DNA of 64,000 nt from Snodgrassella sp945267035 (GTDB taxonomy: Bacteria > Pseudomonadota > Gammaproteobacteria > Burkholderiales > Neisseriaceae), in NCBI RefSeq assembly GCF_026535915.1, contig NZ_JAFNPF010000001.1:434001-498000 (forward strand), written 5' to 3'. Under the pieces are notes generated by a model. The model was not told the DNA's origin, did not search any database, and saw nothing but the letters and a program-made list of their open reading frames with translations. Both the position numbers and the translations under genes were made by a program. Positions 35,970 to 45,644 of the stretch are shown one piece after another; the stretch's first letter is position 1; the number at the start of each line of letters is the position of its first letter.

Positions 35970-36418
35970 TAACCAAGTGAATTGAATTGCTGCTTAGAAA
36001 TGGTTAACCTATCTCATCATCGATACCCTAATTCATTTGTTTTAAATTGATGGAACTGATATTTAATCATAATTTGTCTTTAAACCATGTTTAAAATCAT
36101 ATAAATTATATCGTTAACTAATTTAGACGCTCTGCTAATCAAGTCCATCTTTTTGATCAGTATGGTTTTTTATAAAATTGGCTAACTTAAATATGATGAT
36201 TTATTCATATATAGATAGATACTCTATCAGACCTGATTTTATTCATTAACCGATGTTAGGTACCCATGACTGCCGATTACAAACATTTGAAGTACAGATT
36301 ATTTTAAAGAGCAAATTGTAGAACTTACTACTTGGCAACATACATACGATATAATACACATTACCAGTATTAAAATAACTATTTTGGATATTGTATATAA
36401 CTAAATCCAAGGAAAAGC
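35970..36418. other. Intergenic region before fabD
   Basis: About 450 bp, AT-rich. A TATAAT at 36350-36355 lies about 65 bp upstream of fabD and is the likeliest -10, but no -35 is well spaced. No gene seen. Confidence 0.4.
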
Positions 36419-37363
36419 ATGAGTATAGCCTTCTTTTTCCCCGGTCAGGGATCACAAAGCCTCAACATGATGTCAGGATTTAATGACATAGAGGTGGTAC
36501 GACAGACATTCGATCAGGCATCCACAGCCCTAAATCAGGATTTTTGGGCATTAATGAATGGCGATGATGCCGCAGCTTTGAATGAAACCATCAATACCCA
36601 GCCCCTGATGCTGGCTGCTGGTGTAGCAGTGTGGCGCGTTTATCAACAATTGCATGGATTAATGCCCGCATTTGTAGCCGGTCACAGTTTGGGAGAATAT
36701 ACCGCCTTGGTTGCAGCCGGCAGTCTGGATTTTATCGATGCAATTAAATTGGTGCGTCTGCGTGCTGAATTAATGCAAAATGCTGTGCCACAAGGCGAAG
36801 GCGCTATGGCGGCTATTTTGGGCTTGGATGATCAAAGCGTGCGTCAAGTTTGTGCTCAATCAGAACAAGAACTTTCTGGTAGCGTGGCAGAGGCTGTAAA
36901 CTTTAATTCGCCAGGTCAAATCGTCATCGCTGGCAATACCGAAGCGATCAATCGTGCCTGCGAATTGGCAAAAGCTGCTGGTGCAAAACGCGCTTTGCCT
37001 CTTCCCGTGTCCGTGCCTTCGCATTGCCGTTTGATGAAACCGGCAGCCGAACAATTAGCCCATGCGCTGACCCAGGTAACCATCAAAACACCGCAAATTA
37101 AAGTCATTCACAACGTCGATGTTTTAGCACATTCTGATGCCCAAAGTATCAAGACAGCATTGGTGCAACAACTGTATTCACCAGTACGTTGGACAGAAAC
37201 AGTAGAAAAACTCATTGCAGAAGGGATCTCCGAATTTGCTGAATGTGGTCCAGGTAAAGTGTTAACCGGTCTGTGTAAACGCATCGATAAAAGTACAGAT
37301 TGTACCGCACTAACTAGTCTAGATAGCGTGGAAAACTTTGTTGCCACGCATCCAGCAAAATAA
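36419..37363 (+). CDS. fabD: Malonyl-CoA:ACP transacylase
   Basis: A 314-residue enzyme that loads malonyl groups onto acyl carrier protein. The nucleophile is Ser90 in AGHSLGEYTAL, FPGQGSQ is at the N-terminus, and the catalytic His is in PVSVPSHCRLM near 200. The C-terminal AECGPGKVLTGL is typical. It is followed 10 bp later by fabG. Full length. Confidence 0.97.
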   Translation: MSIAFFFPGQGSQSLNMMSGFNDIEVVRQTFDQASTALNQDFWALMNGDDAAALNETINTQPLMLAAGVAVWRVYQQLHGLMPAFVAGHSLGEYTALVAAGSLDFIDAIKLVRLRAELMQNAVPQGEGAMAAILGLDDQSVRQVCAQSEQELSGSVAEAVNFNSPGQIVIAGNTEAINRACELAKAAGAKRALPLPVSVPSHCRLMKPAAEQLAHALTQVTIKTPQIKVIHNVDVLAHSDAQSIKTALVQQLYSPVRWTETVEKLIAEGISEFAECGPGKVLTGLCKRIDKSTDCTALTSLDSVENFVATHPAK

Positions 37364-37373
37364 AGGACAAACA

Positions 37374-38117
37374 ATGAATCAGGACTTAACCGGTAAAATA
37401 GCCCTAGTGACAGGTGCAACACGTGGCATTGGGGCGGCTATTGCTCAGTTATTGGCGGCACAAGGAGCTAAAGTTATTGGCACCGCGACATCAAGCAATG
37501 GTGTCAATTCAATTAATGAAGCGCTGGCACAGTTTGGCGGTGAAGGGCGAGAATTACGTATTGCTGAAGAAAACAGTATTGAAAATCTGATCAGCAACAT
37601 TGAAAGTGAAATCGGCAAAATTGATATTTTGGTCAACAATGCAGGTATTACTCGCGATAATTTACTGATGCGTATGAAAGAAGCAGAGTGGGATGAAATT
37701 ATGGAAATTAATCTCAAATCTGCATTTCGTGCCAGTAAAGCCGTAGTTCGAAGTATGATGAAAGCTCGCACAGGCAGAATTATCAACATTACTTCCGTAG
37801 TGGGCTCTATCGGCAACCCTGGACAGACCAATTATGCAGCGGCCAAAGCGGGTTTAATCGGATTTACCAAATCACTGGCGCGCGAAGTGGGCAGTCGGGG
37901 TATTACTGTCAACTGCGTTGCACCCGGTTTTATTGAAACCGACATGACACTCGCTTTGCCTCAAGAGCAACGGGATTATTTCTCAGCGCAAACCGCATTG
38001 AATCAATTTGGTACACCCGAAGACATTGCTGCTGCCGTGTTGTTTTTAGCCAGTGATGAAGCCAAGTACATTACCGGTCAGACCTTGCATGTAAATGGTG
38101 GCATGTTTATGCCATAG
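37374..38117 (+). CDS. fabG: 3-oxoacyl-ACP reductase
   Basis: A 247-residue short-chain dehydrogenase using NADPH to reduce 3-ketoacyl-ACP. The cofactor motif TGATRGIG, NNAGITRDN, the Ser of ITSVVGS, and the YAAAK pair (Tyr, Lys) are all present. The frame extends upstream to 37338, but the ATG at 37374 follows AAAGGA and gives the family start. It overlaps nothing and ends the fabD-fabG pair. No acpP follows; decayed sequence does. Confidence 0.97.
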   Translation: MNQDLTGKIALVTGATRGIGAAIAQLLAAQGAKVIGTATSSNGVNSINEALAQFGGEGRELRIAEENSIENLISNIESEIGKIDILVNNAGITRDNLLMRMKEAEWDEIMEINLKSAFRASKAVVRSMMKARTGRIINITSVVGSIGNPGQTNYAAAKAGLIGFTKSLAREVGSRGITVNCVAPGFIETDMTLALPQEQRDYFSAQTALNQFGTPEDIAAAVLFLASDEAKYITGQTLHVNGGMFMP

Positions 38118-38338
38118 ACTATAAAAAGCCAGCACTATGGAGCAGTAATAGATGTCATAGAACTGAAAAAAGTTTTTTGGCGCACGAAGTTGTTGTAAAA
38201 AGAAGATCTCCAGTTGGTAAAAGAAATGGTTTTTCATGAGAAGGGGATTGGAATAAGCGAATAGATTATTCCCCCTTTTCAAAATTACTTTTGGTTATTA
38301 GGCATCAGAATTATAAAAAATATAAAAAGTAAAATTAA

Positions 38339-38779
38339 ATGATCAAGAGTATATTATATTTAATTAGTCTTTATATTTTATGCATGTCATTCACTTTAAA
38401 AGCTGAAGAGATCACACTTGAATCCTTACACTTGACCCAAGGTGCAAAGTTGAATTGTAAAAAAGATCAACTTGAATTAGGGATCTATGGTGAAACCTAC
38501 CGTACAGCAATTAAAGTCACAAAATGAAAAGATCGACTTGAAGTAAAGTCATATACCCAATACTACAATATACCAATAGGTTTTCATGACAAAAATGTGA
38601 AATCTGAAACCGTTTTCATTGCTGAAAATAAATACTTCATTAAAAATAAAAAAATCATTTCTGCTATTTCACTTGATCCTATGTATTTAAAAAATGCACG
38701 GGAAGATTTGTCTACTTTAGCTGATGCAATAAATGAAGCCCATAAAAAGAATAAATGCTTATTATGGAGTTTTGATTAA
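38339..38779 (+). pseudogene. Secreted hypothetical protein interrupted by an in-frame TGA
   Basis: One frame runs 146 codons from ATG at 38339 to TAA at 38777-38779, broken only by TGA at 38525-38527. The first part has a signal peptide (hydrophobic residues 4-20, cleavage near LKAEE). After the stop, the same frame continues with KDRLEVKSYTQYYNIPIGF and ends KKNKCLLWSFD. The continuity argues for one gene with a recent nonsense change, or a sequencing error. No family is recognised. Codon use is AT-rich like the immunity genes. The product would be periplasmic. Confidence 0.6.
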
Positions 38780-39816
38780 ATGAAGAATCAGTAACATTTT
38801 TAATAAATAATTATAGAAAAGATGCCATTTAACAACCAAGCGTTTAGAAGAATATCAAAATAAGCATTGTTAAAAACAGCATGTGGGCGCTGGCTAGTCA
38901 ATAAGATTGGCGGAAAAACTTACTAAATTCATAAAACAGTGATAGGTAAACCGCATAAAAAAACATTAGAAAGTTTAATTAAGGAAAATATATCATCTTG
39001 TTTGAGACAGAAAAAATTGAGAACATTTTAAATCTAAATGAGAGGATTGTTAAATTTACAATATAAGCTGAAGGATCAAACTTATACAATTCATGTGCAG
39101 AGCGTTAATTTTTATTTGCCCTTAATCAACTTGGTTTAAAAGTGTGCGAGTGCTCAAGCTAATAAATTTATTTTGGAAAATATTTCAATAGATAAAAAAT
39201 AGGGTTTGGAGATTAGAAAAATATCTAATAAAAGCAAAAAAATATCCCAAAAATATGAAAAGATTCCATTAATATCTCAAAATATTTGGATGAAATGAAC
39301 CAGTAATTTTTATCTGCATTGAAATCAAGGTAATTTAACACTTAATTAATAATAAACAATTTAACTTTTATAAGATTAGTACTCTTTTTTTCAACCATCC
39401 TGCTCATCGAGAAATGTTAGAACTACTTTGTGGATTAGAAAGCAGAATAGTTTAAGGATATTAAAAGTATACATTCTAGTATTTTTAATCCCTGAGAATT
39501 TAAAATTTTTCCGTAAAGCTATTCTCGAAATACTAAAAAGATTGAGTATAAATCCAAAACAACTAGGTCAAATGATAAAAAAATAGTTTGAAGATCCTAA
39601 TAAAAAATCTATTATCAAATAAATATATTGTCTAGCCATGATAAAAAAATCATGATGTTGAATACCATTTTACTAATCATGATCCCTTTCTTATATTAAT
39701 CAACTCATGCAATATTAAGCATATGTGCTTAAACCTTATAACTAAAACAACCAGCAAAATAAATCGGCATGTTTGTTTTAATCATAAAATGACATATTCA
39801 ATTCATATACACGGCA
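38780..39816. other. About 1 kb of decayed AT-rich sequence
   Basis: No intact frame longer than about 40 codons, yet several short pieces look protein-like on the plus strand (for example a segment ending NPKQLGQMIKK near 39585). The base composition is that of the neighbouring interrupted gene. I interpret it as eroded accessory genes, perhaps immunity or toxin genes. No IS ends or direct repeats were seen. Confidence 0.45.
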
Positions 39817-40767
39817 TTAGATTGAAAAATCTTCGTCAAAGTTCCCATACAAGACAGATTCAATCCTGCTTCTAGTCAACATTGGTGCAAATAAAGCCAT
39901 AAATTCATAGGCAAACCCGCATAAATAGGCATCTTTTCTGAGAATAATCTGGGAGAATGCTGGTTCGAACAAATGTTCTGCACTAATCTGTTGTAGTCCT
40001 TGATCACGTTGTAGATCAAAGGCCATTGTAGCGGTAAGACCAATGCCTAAACCGTTTAAAACATTGGCTTTGATCACCTCTGCATCGGGTGAAGTTAGAA
40101 CAATTTGCGGTGGTTCTCCTTCACCCTGAGCAAAAGCGCGTGCAACATCAGAATACTCTTCCAAAGCATAATCGTAAGTGATTACTGGGTAAGCAGAGAT
40201 ATCAGTCAGTTGTAGCGGGCGATTCAAAGACAATAAAGGATGAGCATCTGGAACAATAATACTGCGATTCCACGCAAAACAGCTTAGTTTATGTAGTTCA
40301 GGATGTTCTGCAATCATTTCTGCACCAATCGCGAAATCCACTTCACCATTGAGAACAAGTTGAATGATGGCTTTGGAAGATGCAGGCAAGATATTAAGCT
40401 GTACCGAAGGATATTGAGCTGCAAAAGATTTGATCACCCTAGGTAATACATACCTTGCTTGCGTGTGTGTTGTGGCAATCGTCAGAGAACCGATTTCCTG
40501 ATCTGCAAATTCAGTACCGATGCGCTTTATCTTTTGAACTTCGCGTAAAATACGCTCTGCAGTGTCCAAAACGATTCTACCAGGTGCGGTAACCGCTACA
40601 ATCCGCTTACCATGACGGGTAAACAAAGGTACGCCTAATTCATCTTCCAGCATACGGATTTGTTTCGAAATACCCGGCTGAGAGGTAAATAAAGCTTCTG
40701 CAGCATCGGATATATTCAGGTTTTGGCGATATACTTCAACCGCATATCTTAGCTGTTGTAATTTCAT
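39817..40767 (-). CDS. cysB: CysB-like LysR-type regulator
   Basis: A 316-residue LysR protein starting MKLQQLRYAVEVYRQNLNIS, with helix-turn-helix DAAEALFTSQPGISKQIRML, very close to CysB/Cbl. These regulators activate sulfate-assimilation and cysteine genes when acetylserine is present. The effector domain contains the threonine-rich ATTHTQARY loop of CysB. cysE, which makes O-acetylserine, is at 47784. The gene is alone, facing away from the rmpM-like gene. Cbl is the main alternative. Confidence 0.9.
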   Translation of the reverse strand: MKLQQLRYAVEVYRQNLNISDAAEALFTSQPGISKQIRMLEDELGVPLFTRHGKRIVAVTAPGRIVLDTAERILREVQKIKRIGTEFADQEIGSLTIATTHTQARYVLPRVIKSFAAQYPSVQLNILPASSKAIIQLVLNGEVDFAIGAEMIAEHPELHKLSCFAWNRSIIVPDAHPLLSLNRPLQLTDISAYPVITYDYALEEYSDVARAFAQGEGEPPQIVLTSPDAEVIKANVLNGLGIGLTATMAFDLQRDQGLQQISAEHLFEPAFSQIILRKDAYLCGFAYEFMALFAPMLTRSRIESVLYGNFDEDFSI

Positions 40768-41047
40768 ATAGATTCAGTCTCTTTCAATGACGGGAGAAGT
40801 TAAATTTTGTCGCTCAAATACAACAAAATGTTCAGCTATTCAGCATCAAAACTTAACTTTTTTACCATGCCAGATAACATATCGGCAAGAAATAAAACTA
40901 AACAAATTCATCATTCAAGAAAGATAAATAGCCAGTTTAATCAAGCTTTTCTTGTTGTTTTTGTACAACTAATTAAAGCTAAACTTAAGGTTTTAGTTGT
41001 AAATAAGTGACATAGCTTTATTTTTTAGGCATGATTCAATATTAGGA

Positions 41048-41148
41048 AGCGGGTCGTCTAGCAGCTTCGCCTTGGTGGTTTAGATATTGACAGTTTATAC
41101 TGTGGTTTCTTATAGTATAGACCTGATTTACCAAGCTACCCGCCCGGT
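41048..41148 (+). promoter_or_regulatory. rmpM-like gene promoter inside a long inverted repeat
   Basis: TTGACA (41087-41092) and TATAGT (41111-41116) are 18 bp apart, predicting a transcript start near 41123 and a leader of about 115 nt. The promoter lies between arms of an inverted repeat: GCGGGT (about 41048) with ACCCGC (about 41138), and TTGGTGGTTTAG with CTGATTTACCAA. The arms would only pair in a longer transcript from further upstream or in cruciform DNA. A small CCGC/GCGG hairpin follows in the leader. Confidence 0.65.
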
Positions 41149-41238
41149 TTGAGCGGCCTGTAAATGGTATTTGTGTTTTGATGCAGTGTATTAATGAACT
41201 AATTCAACACATAACAAATTTTTTGATGAGGGAATAAC

Positions 41239-41958
41239 ATGACCAAACAGCTAAAATTGAGCGCATTGATCGTTGCTATGGCTGCTTCAACTGCCGCTTT
41301 TGCCAATGGTGTTGTACCGGGAGCCGACTGGACCGGTGAGCCAAGTGGTAAATACAATGGTTATACCACAAGTTCTAGCCCAAGAACTGGTACTGGTGAG
41401 ATTGTCGTAACTGGTGCTAAAGCAGCAGATGGTACACCTGAATGTTGGAAAAATGGTTTTAACCAAGATGTTGAACCAACATTGGGCAATAATTGTGCTC
41501 ACCCAGATGCTCCAGCACAAGTTGTAGAAATTGAAAAAGTTGAAAAAGTTTCTTTATCTGCAAACTTCTTATTTGGATTTGATAAGTTCACCTTGCGTAA
41601 CGAAGCAGTTGATACTTTAAATCAGTTGGCTGCGCGTCTATCTAACAGTAAAGTAATTAGTGCACGTATTGAAGGTCACACAGACTTTAAAGGTTCAGAT
41701 GCCTACAACAAAACTTTATCTGAACGCCGTGCTCAAGCTGTGGCTAATTACTTAGTATCAAAAGGTGTACCTGCAGAAAAAATTTCAGCAGTTGGTATGG
41801 GTAAATCTGAAGCTCGCATGACCCACACTTGTCAGTCCGAAGTTGCACGTTTAGGTAAAAAAGTTTCTGCAGCTAAGAAACGTGCTGCTCTGATCGAATG
41901 TATCGCACCTGATCGTCGCGTTGATGTGAAAATCCGTAGTTTGGTACGAGTAAATTAA
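41239..41958 (+). CDS. OmpA-family outer membrane protein, RmpM-like
   Basis: A 239-residue exported protein. A signal peptide ending TAAFA-NG is followed by a Gly/Ser/Thr-rich segment and a C-terminal OmpA peptidoglycan-binding domain (LFGFDKFTLRNEA, IEGHTDFKGSDAYNKTLSERR, AVGMGKS). There is no N-terminal beta-barrel, matching the Neisseria class-4 protein RmpM, which ties porins and the outer membrane to the wall. Paired cysteines at the start and late in the domain are notable. A long leader and strong promoter suggest abundant expression. It has its own terminator. Confidence 0.92.
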   Translation: MTKQLKLSALIVAMAASTAAFANGVVPGADWTGEPSGKYNGYTTSSSPRTGTGEIVVTGAKAADGTPECWKNGFNQDVEPTLGNNCAHPDAPAQVVEIEKVEKVSLSANFLFGFDKFTLRNEAVDTLNQLAARLSNSKVISARIEGHTDFKGSDAYNKTLSERRAQAVANYLVSKGVPAEKISAVGMGKSEARMTHTCQSEVARLGKKVSAAKKRAALIECIAPDRRVDVKIRSLVRVN

Positions 41959-41974
41959 TCACTTAAATTATCTA

Positions 41975-42001
41975 AAAACCCTGCGTAAGCAGGGTTTTTT
42001 A
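41975..42001 (+). terminator. Terminator after rmpM-like gene
   Basis: AAAACCCTGC and GCAGGGTTTT form a 10-bp stem around GTAA, followed by T residues, 16 bp after the stop. Confidence 0.93.
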
Positions 42002-42003
42002 TT

Positions 42004-42474
42004 GTTCGATATGCCTTGCTGGTATTGATAATATGGATCTAATGTGATTAAGATTGGTTGTTAGCATCCGATTAAGTTATCTATACCTATTTTGATTGTA
42101 AGAAAGAGATTAATTAAAGAAACTATTACAGATTAGGCAATAAGTATCATTAGAAAAGATTCAAATTATATATTGTAAACAACTAACAACAAATCAGGTA
42201 TTTTAAAAATCTTAGTTGAGTTCAATTAAAAATTATTTATTGTAACAGTGTAATTAGGGTTATTTGATATAAAAACTAGACTTACTATTAATCATCAAAG
42301 ATAAAATCAATAGCGCTAAACTTTCGATAAAGTTATTAAGCAAAAGATATTGATTTGCAATAGCTTCCGCTAATTCGAAACGATATAGTCTACTCTAAAT
42401 AATCTGGCAAATTCCTAATATTGATCTCTTAATAGCCGTTAATCAATCTTTCAAAATATCTACATGGTAACAAA
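42004..42474. other. Intergenic region, no gene seen
   Basis: About 470 bp of AT-rich sequence between two convergent transcription units. No convincing frame, RNA gene or repeat. Confidence 0.55.
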
Positions 42475-42503
42475 AAATGCTTAGTTTAAAAAACTAAGCA
42501 TTT
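42472..42503 (-). terminator. Terminator of the tyrS-argG operon
   Basis: A 13-bp stem (42475-42487 with 42491-42503) with an AAA loop. On the minus strand a T run follows. It lies about 85 bp after the argG stop. Confidence 0.85.
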
Positions 42504-42589
42504 AGCCGATATGAACATGGTATCTTATCAATGAGTTATATTTTCAAGTTAACCACTTTCATTTCTAGAGCATTTCGAACATGTCATGT

Positions 42590-43933
42590 TCAATTTTTAT
42601 CATTAAGTTGTGGCAGAAAATTATCCTGTCCTACTGATAATAACCCAGTTCGAGTATAAATCCTGAGCTTATTGCGTGTATCGACAATATCCAAATTTCG
42701 CATTGTCAGCTGACCAATGCGATCAGTTGGAGAAAAGGCGGCGTGCTCAACTTTTTCCATACTGAGTCGTTCAGGTTGATAAGTCAGATTAGGAGATTCA
42801 GTATTAAGAATAGAGTAATCATTACCCCGTCGTAGCTCTAATGTTACTTCGCCGCTAATGGCTTTAGCTACCCAGCGCTGAGCCGTTTCCCGCAACATTA
42901 ATGCCTGTGAATCAAACCATCGCCCCTGATACAACAATCGTCCTAAGCGTAAACCATTAATGCGATACTGTTCAATCGTATCTTCATTATGAATACCTGT
43001 TAGCAAGCGTTCATAGGCAATGTGTAGTAAAGCCATGCCGGGTGCTTCATAAATACCACGCGATTTGGCTTCAATAATCCGATTTTCAATCTGATCAGTC
43101 ATACCCAGACCATGTCGTCCGCCGATCCGATTGGCTTCAAGAATCAATTCTACTGGATCATCATATTCTGTGTCGTTTAAAGCAACTGGAATTCCTTCTG
43201 CGAAGCGCACGCTGACTTGTTCTGGTTTGATTGCAATCTGCTCATCCCAGAAAGCCACCCCCATAATTGGTTGAACTATCTTCATGCTGCTATTGAGCAT
43301 TTCCAGATCTTTGGCTTCATGGGTAGCGCCTAGCATATTTGAATCAGTTGAATAAGCTTTTTCCACTGACATTTTATAGTCAAATCCCTGTGCAATCAGG
43401 AATTCAGACATTTCGTGTCTTCCGCCTAGCTCATCTATGAATTGCTGATCCAGCCATGGCTTATAAATCCGCAATGCAGGATTGGTCAACAGACCATAGC
43501 GATAGAATCGCTCAATATCATTGCCTTTATAAGTTGATCCGTCTCCCCAAATATGCACATCATCATCTTTCATGGCTGCAACCAGCATCGTGCCAGTCAC
43601 TGCTCTGCCTAATGGAGTAGTATTAAAATAAGGCATGCCACCAGTATGGATATGAAAAGCACCACTTTGGATGGCTGCAATCCCTTCGTGTGCCAATTGC
43701 TGGCGACAGTCAATCAATCGTGCCTTTTCAGCGCCATATTCCAACGCTTTTTGTGGAATAGCCTCATAGTCTTCTTCATCTGGCTGCCCTAGATTGGCTG
43801 TGTACGCATATGGCAAAGCACCCTTGAGCTTCATCCACAGCAATGCAGTTGATGTGTCCAACCCCCCTGAAAAAGCAATGCCGACTTTTTCGCCAACAGG
43901 TAAGTGTTGGAGGATAGTGGCTTCATTACTCAT
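42590..43933 (-). CDS. argG: Argininosuccinate synthase
   Basis: A 447-residue ATP-dependent enzyme that joins citrulline and aspartate. The nucleotide P-loop is IAFSGGLDTSTALLW near residue 18, and the family segments GDGSTYKGNDIERF and ADRIGGRHGLG-like ANRIGGRHGLGMTDQ follow. The 447-residue length is that of the E. coli/Neisseria ArgG subtype. It follows tyrS by 45 bp in one operon. Together with argF it supplies the arginine pathway; argH is not in the window. Confidence 0.97.
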   Translation of the reverse strand: MSNEATILQHLPVGEKVGIAFSGGLDTSTALLWMKLKGALPYAYTANLGQPDEEDYEAIPQKALEYGAEKARLIDCRQQLAHEGIAAIQSGAFHIHTGGMPYFNTTPLGRAVTGTMLVAAMKDDDVHIWGDGSTYKGNDIERFYRYGLLTNPALRIYKPWLDQQFIDELGGRHEMSEFLIAQGFDYKMSVEKAYSTDSNMLGATHEAKDLEMLNSSMKIVQPIMGVAFWDEQIAIKPEQVSVRFAEGIPVALNDTEYDDPVELILEANRIGGRHGLGMTDQIENRIIEAKSRGIYEAPGMALLHIAYERLLTGIHNEDTIEQYRINGLRLGRLLYQGRWFDSQALMLRETAQRWVAKAISGEVTLELRRGNDYSILNTESPNLTYQPERLSMEKVEHAAFSPTDRIGQLTMRNLDIVDTRNKLRIYTRTGLLSVGQDNFLPQLNDKN

Positions 43934-43978
43934 GTCGACTCCCTTATTTATTTTTAAAATTTTATGATCTGAATTTGT

Positions 43979-45244
43979 TCATTGCCATATTAACAAGGCA
44001 TGGTTGCGTTTACCTCGACGCAAAATAGTGAATTGTCCGAATCGTTTGTCTTTGTCATCGAAAACATAATCTGCACTATCAATTTTCTGACCATTGACCA
44101 TCACTGCACCCTGACTGATAAATCCGCGTGCCTCATTATTGGATTTAGCCAATTGAGCTGTAGTGAGCGCTTGCACAATATTGGTTGATCCAGTCACTTT
44201 GAATGTTGGCAGACCATCGAGCGATAATTGCTGAAAGTCACTGTCAGTCAACGCGCTTTGATCTTCCGAGAAAAGACAGGCAGAAATACGCTGTGCAGCG
44301 GCCAATGCTTCTTCACCATGAATCAATCGAGTCATCTCTTCAGCTAAAATGCGTTGTGCTTCTGGTTTGCTACCACTGTTCAGATCATGTTGTTCAATCG
44401 CATCAATCTCGGCAATACTGAGGAAAGTGAAATATCGAAGGAACTTATAGACGTCAGCATCCGCTACTTTGAGCCAAAACTGATAGAACTGATAGGGAGA
44501 AGTTTTTTGCGCACTGAGCCATACTGCACCACCTTCAGTTTTTCCGAATTTAGTACCATCAGCTTTAGTCACTAATGGCAAGGTTAAGCCATAGACCGAA
44601 GCCTGATGCAAACGTCGGGTTAAATCTATACCACCGGTGATGTTGCCCCATTGATCAGAACCTCCGATCTGTAATACAGCACCATGACGCTGGTGCAACT
44701 GAGCAAAATCATAACCTTGTAACAATGCATAAGCGAATTCAGTAAAAGAAATGCCAACATCATCGCGGCTTAATCTTTGTTTTACTGATTCTTTATTCAA
44801 CATGCTGTTTACAGAAAAATGTTTGCCAATATCGCGAAGAAAGTCCAAACAATTCATGCTGCCAAACCAATCATAATTATTCGCCATGATGGCAGCATTT
44901 TCACCACTAAAACTTAAAAATGGCTCAAGTTGGGCACGTATTTTGCTTACCCAATCCTGTACTGTTTCCAAAGTATTGAGTGAGCGTTCTTGAGCTTTAA
45001 AACTTGGATCGCCAATTAAACCAGTTGCGCCGCCCACCAGAGCAATTGGAGTGTGGCCTTTTAGCTGAAAGCGACGTAACACCAGAATAGGTAATAAATG
45101 GCCAATATGTAAACTATCGGCTGTAGGATCAAATCCGCAATACAGTGTGATTTTCTGTTCATTCAATAGATTATCAAGTGCATTGGCATCAGTCGTTTGG
45201 GCGATTAAACCACGCTGCTGTAAATCGTGGATAACACTAATCAT
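43979..45244 (-). CDS. tyrS: Tyrosyl-tRNA synthetase
   Basis: A 421-residue class I synthetase with HIGH (residues about 47-50 in DSLHIGHLLP), the tyrosine-binding LLQGYDFAQLH, and the KMSKS equivalent KFGKT. A C-terminal S4 RNA-binding domain (SQGAVMVNGQKI) completes it. It is upstream of argG with a 45-bp gap. Full length. The start ATG is chosen because MISVIHDLQQRGLIAQ matches family N-termini. Confidence 0.97.
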   Translation of the reverse strand: MISVIHDLQQRGLIAQTTDANALDNLLNEQKITLYCGFDPTADSLHIGHLLPILVLRRFQLKGHTPIALVGGATGLIGDPSFKAQERSLNTLETVQDWVSKIRAQLEPFLSFSGENAAIMANNYDWFGSMNCLDFLRDIGKHFSVNSMLNKESVKQRLSRDDVGISFTEFAYALLQGYDFAQLHQRHGAVLQIGGSDQWGNITGGIDLTRRLHQASVYGLTLPLVTKADGTKFGKTEGGAVWLSAQKTSPYQFYQFWLKVADADVYKFLRYFTFLSIAEIDAIEQHDLNSGSKPEAQRILAEEMTRLIHGEEALAAAQRISACLFSEDQSALTDSDFQQLSLDGLPTFKVTGSTNIVQALTTAQLAKSNNEARGFISQGAVMVNGQKIDSADYVFDDKDKRFGQFTILRRGKRNHALLIWQ

Positions 45245-45591
45245 GATTAAACTTTGTATTCTCTATATAAATTAATAGGGACTAGGAAGCTATCCTAATC
45301 ATCGTGCTAACAGATATTAATACTGCCTTGATATGCAGCTGCTGATCTCATTAAACTTAATCAGCACAATTTCTGAAATTAAAACAACACTCGCGCATTA
45401 TTTTACACGAATTGTGCGCTAATGCAGCCGGTGGCTGCATCATAACTTGATGGCACACGGCCATTCTGATATTAGCTATGGCTAATAACCTAAAATATAT
45501 TTTTTCCTAAGCCAAAAGTTAAGATATTGAGGTTGCAAATCAAGGCAATAACAAGAAGATGGCTTGAAACAAAATCCTTAGAAACTAGCCA
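45245..45591. other. Intergenic region with a small perfect palindrome
   Basis: About 350 bp between tyrS and the ychF terminator. ATGCAGCC (45422-45429) pairs with GGCTGCAT (45433-45440) around GGT; outside it TGTGC and GCACA extend the symmetry. No T run follows on either strand. It is about 180 bp upstream of tyrS and could be a leader or operator element. No gene seen. Confidence 0.45.
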
Positions 45592-45626
45592 AGTAAAAAA
45601 GCAACAGCGATATCTGTACTGTTGCC
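45592..45626 (-). terminator. Terminator after ychF
   Basis: GCAACAG (45601-45607) pairs with CTGTTGC (45619-45625); on the minus strand a T run follows. It lies about 20 bp after the ychF stop. Confidence 0.88.
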
Positions 45627-45644
45627 TTAAACGAAAATGCTTAT

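Noticed and set aside
36246..36455. 69-residue minus-strand frame upstream of fabD
   Set aside because: It overlaps the fabD start and its upstream region and has no recognisable features or ribosome site.
40807..41010. 67-residue plus-strand frame between cysB and the rmpM-like gene
   Set aside because: No ribosome site, unnatural composition (Lys, Asn, Ser, Phe rich) and it lies in the presumed regulatory region.
45422..45440. Palindrome considered as a terminator or T-box for tyrS
   Set aside because: No T run on either strand, and T-box regulation of tyrS is a feature of Gram-positive bacteria; left as an unexplained palindrome.
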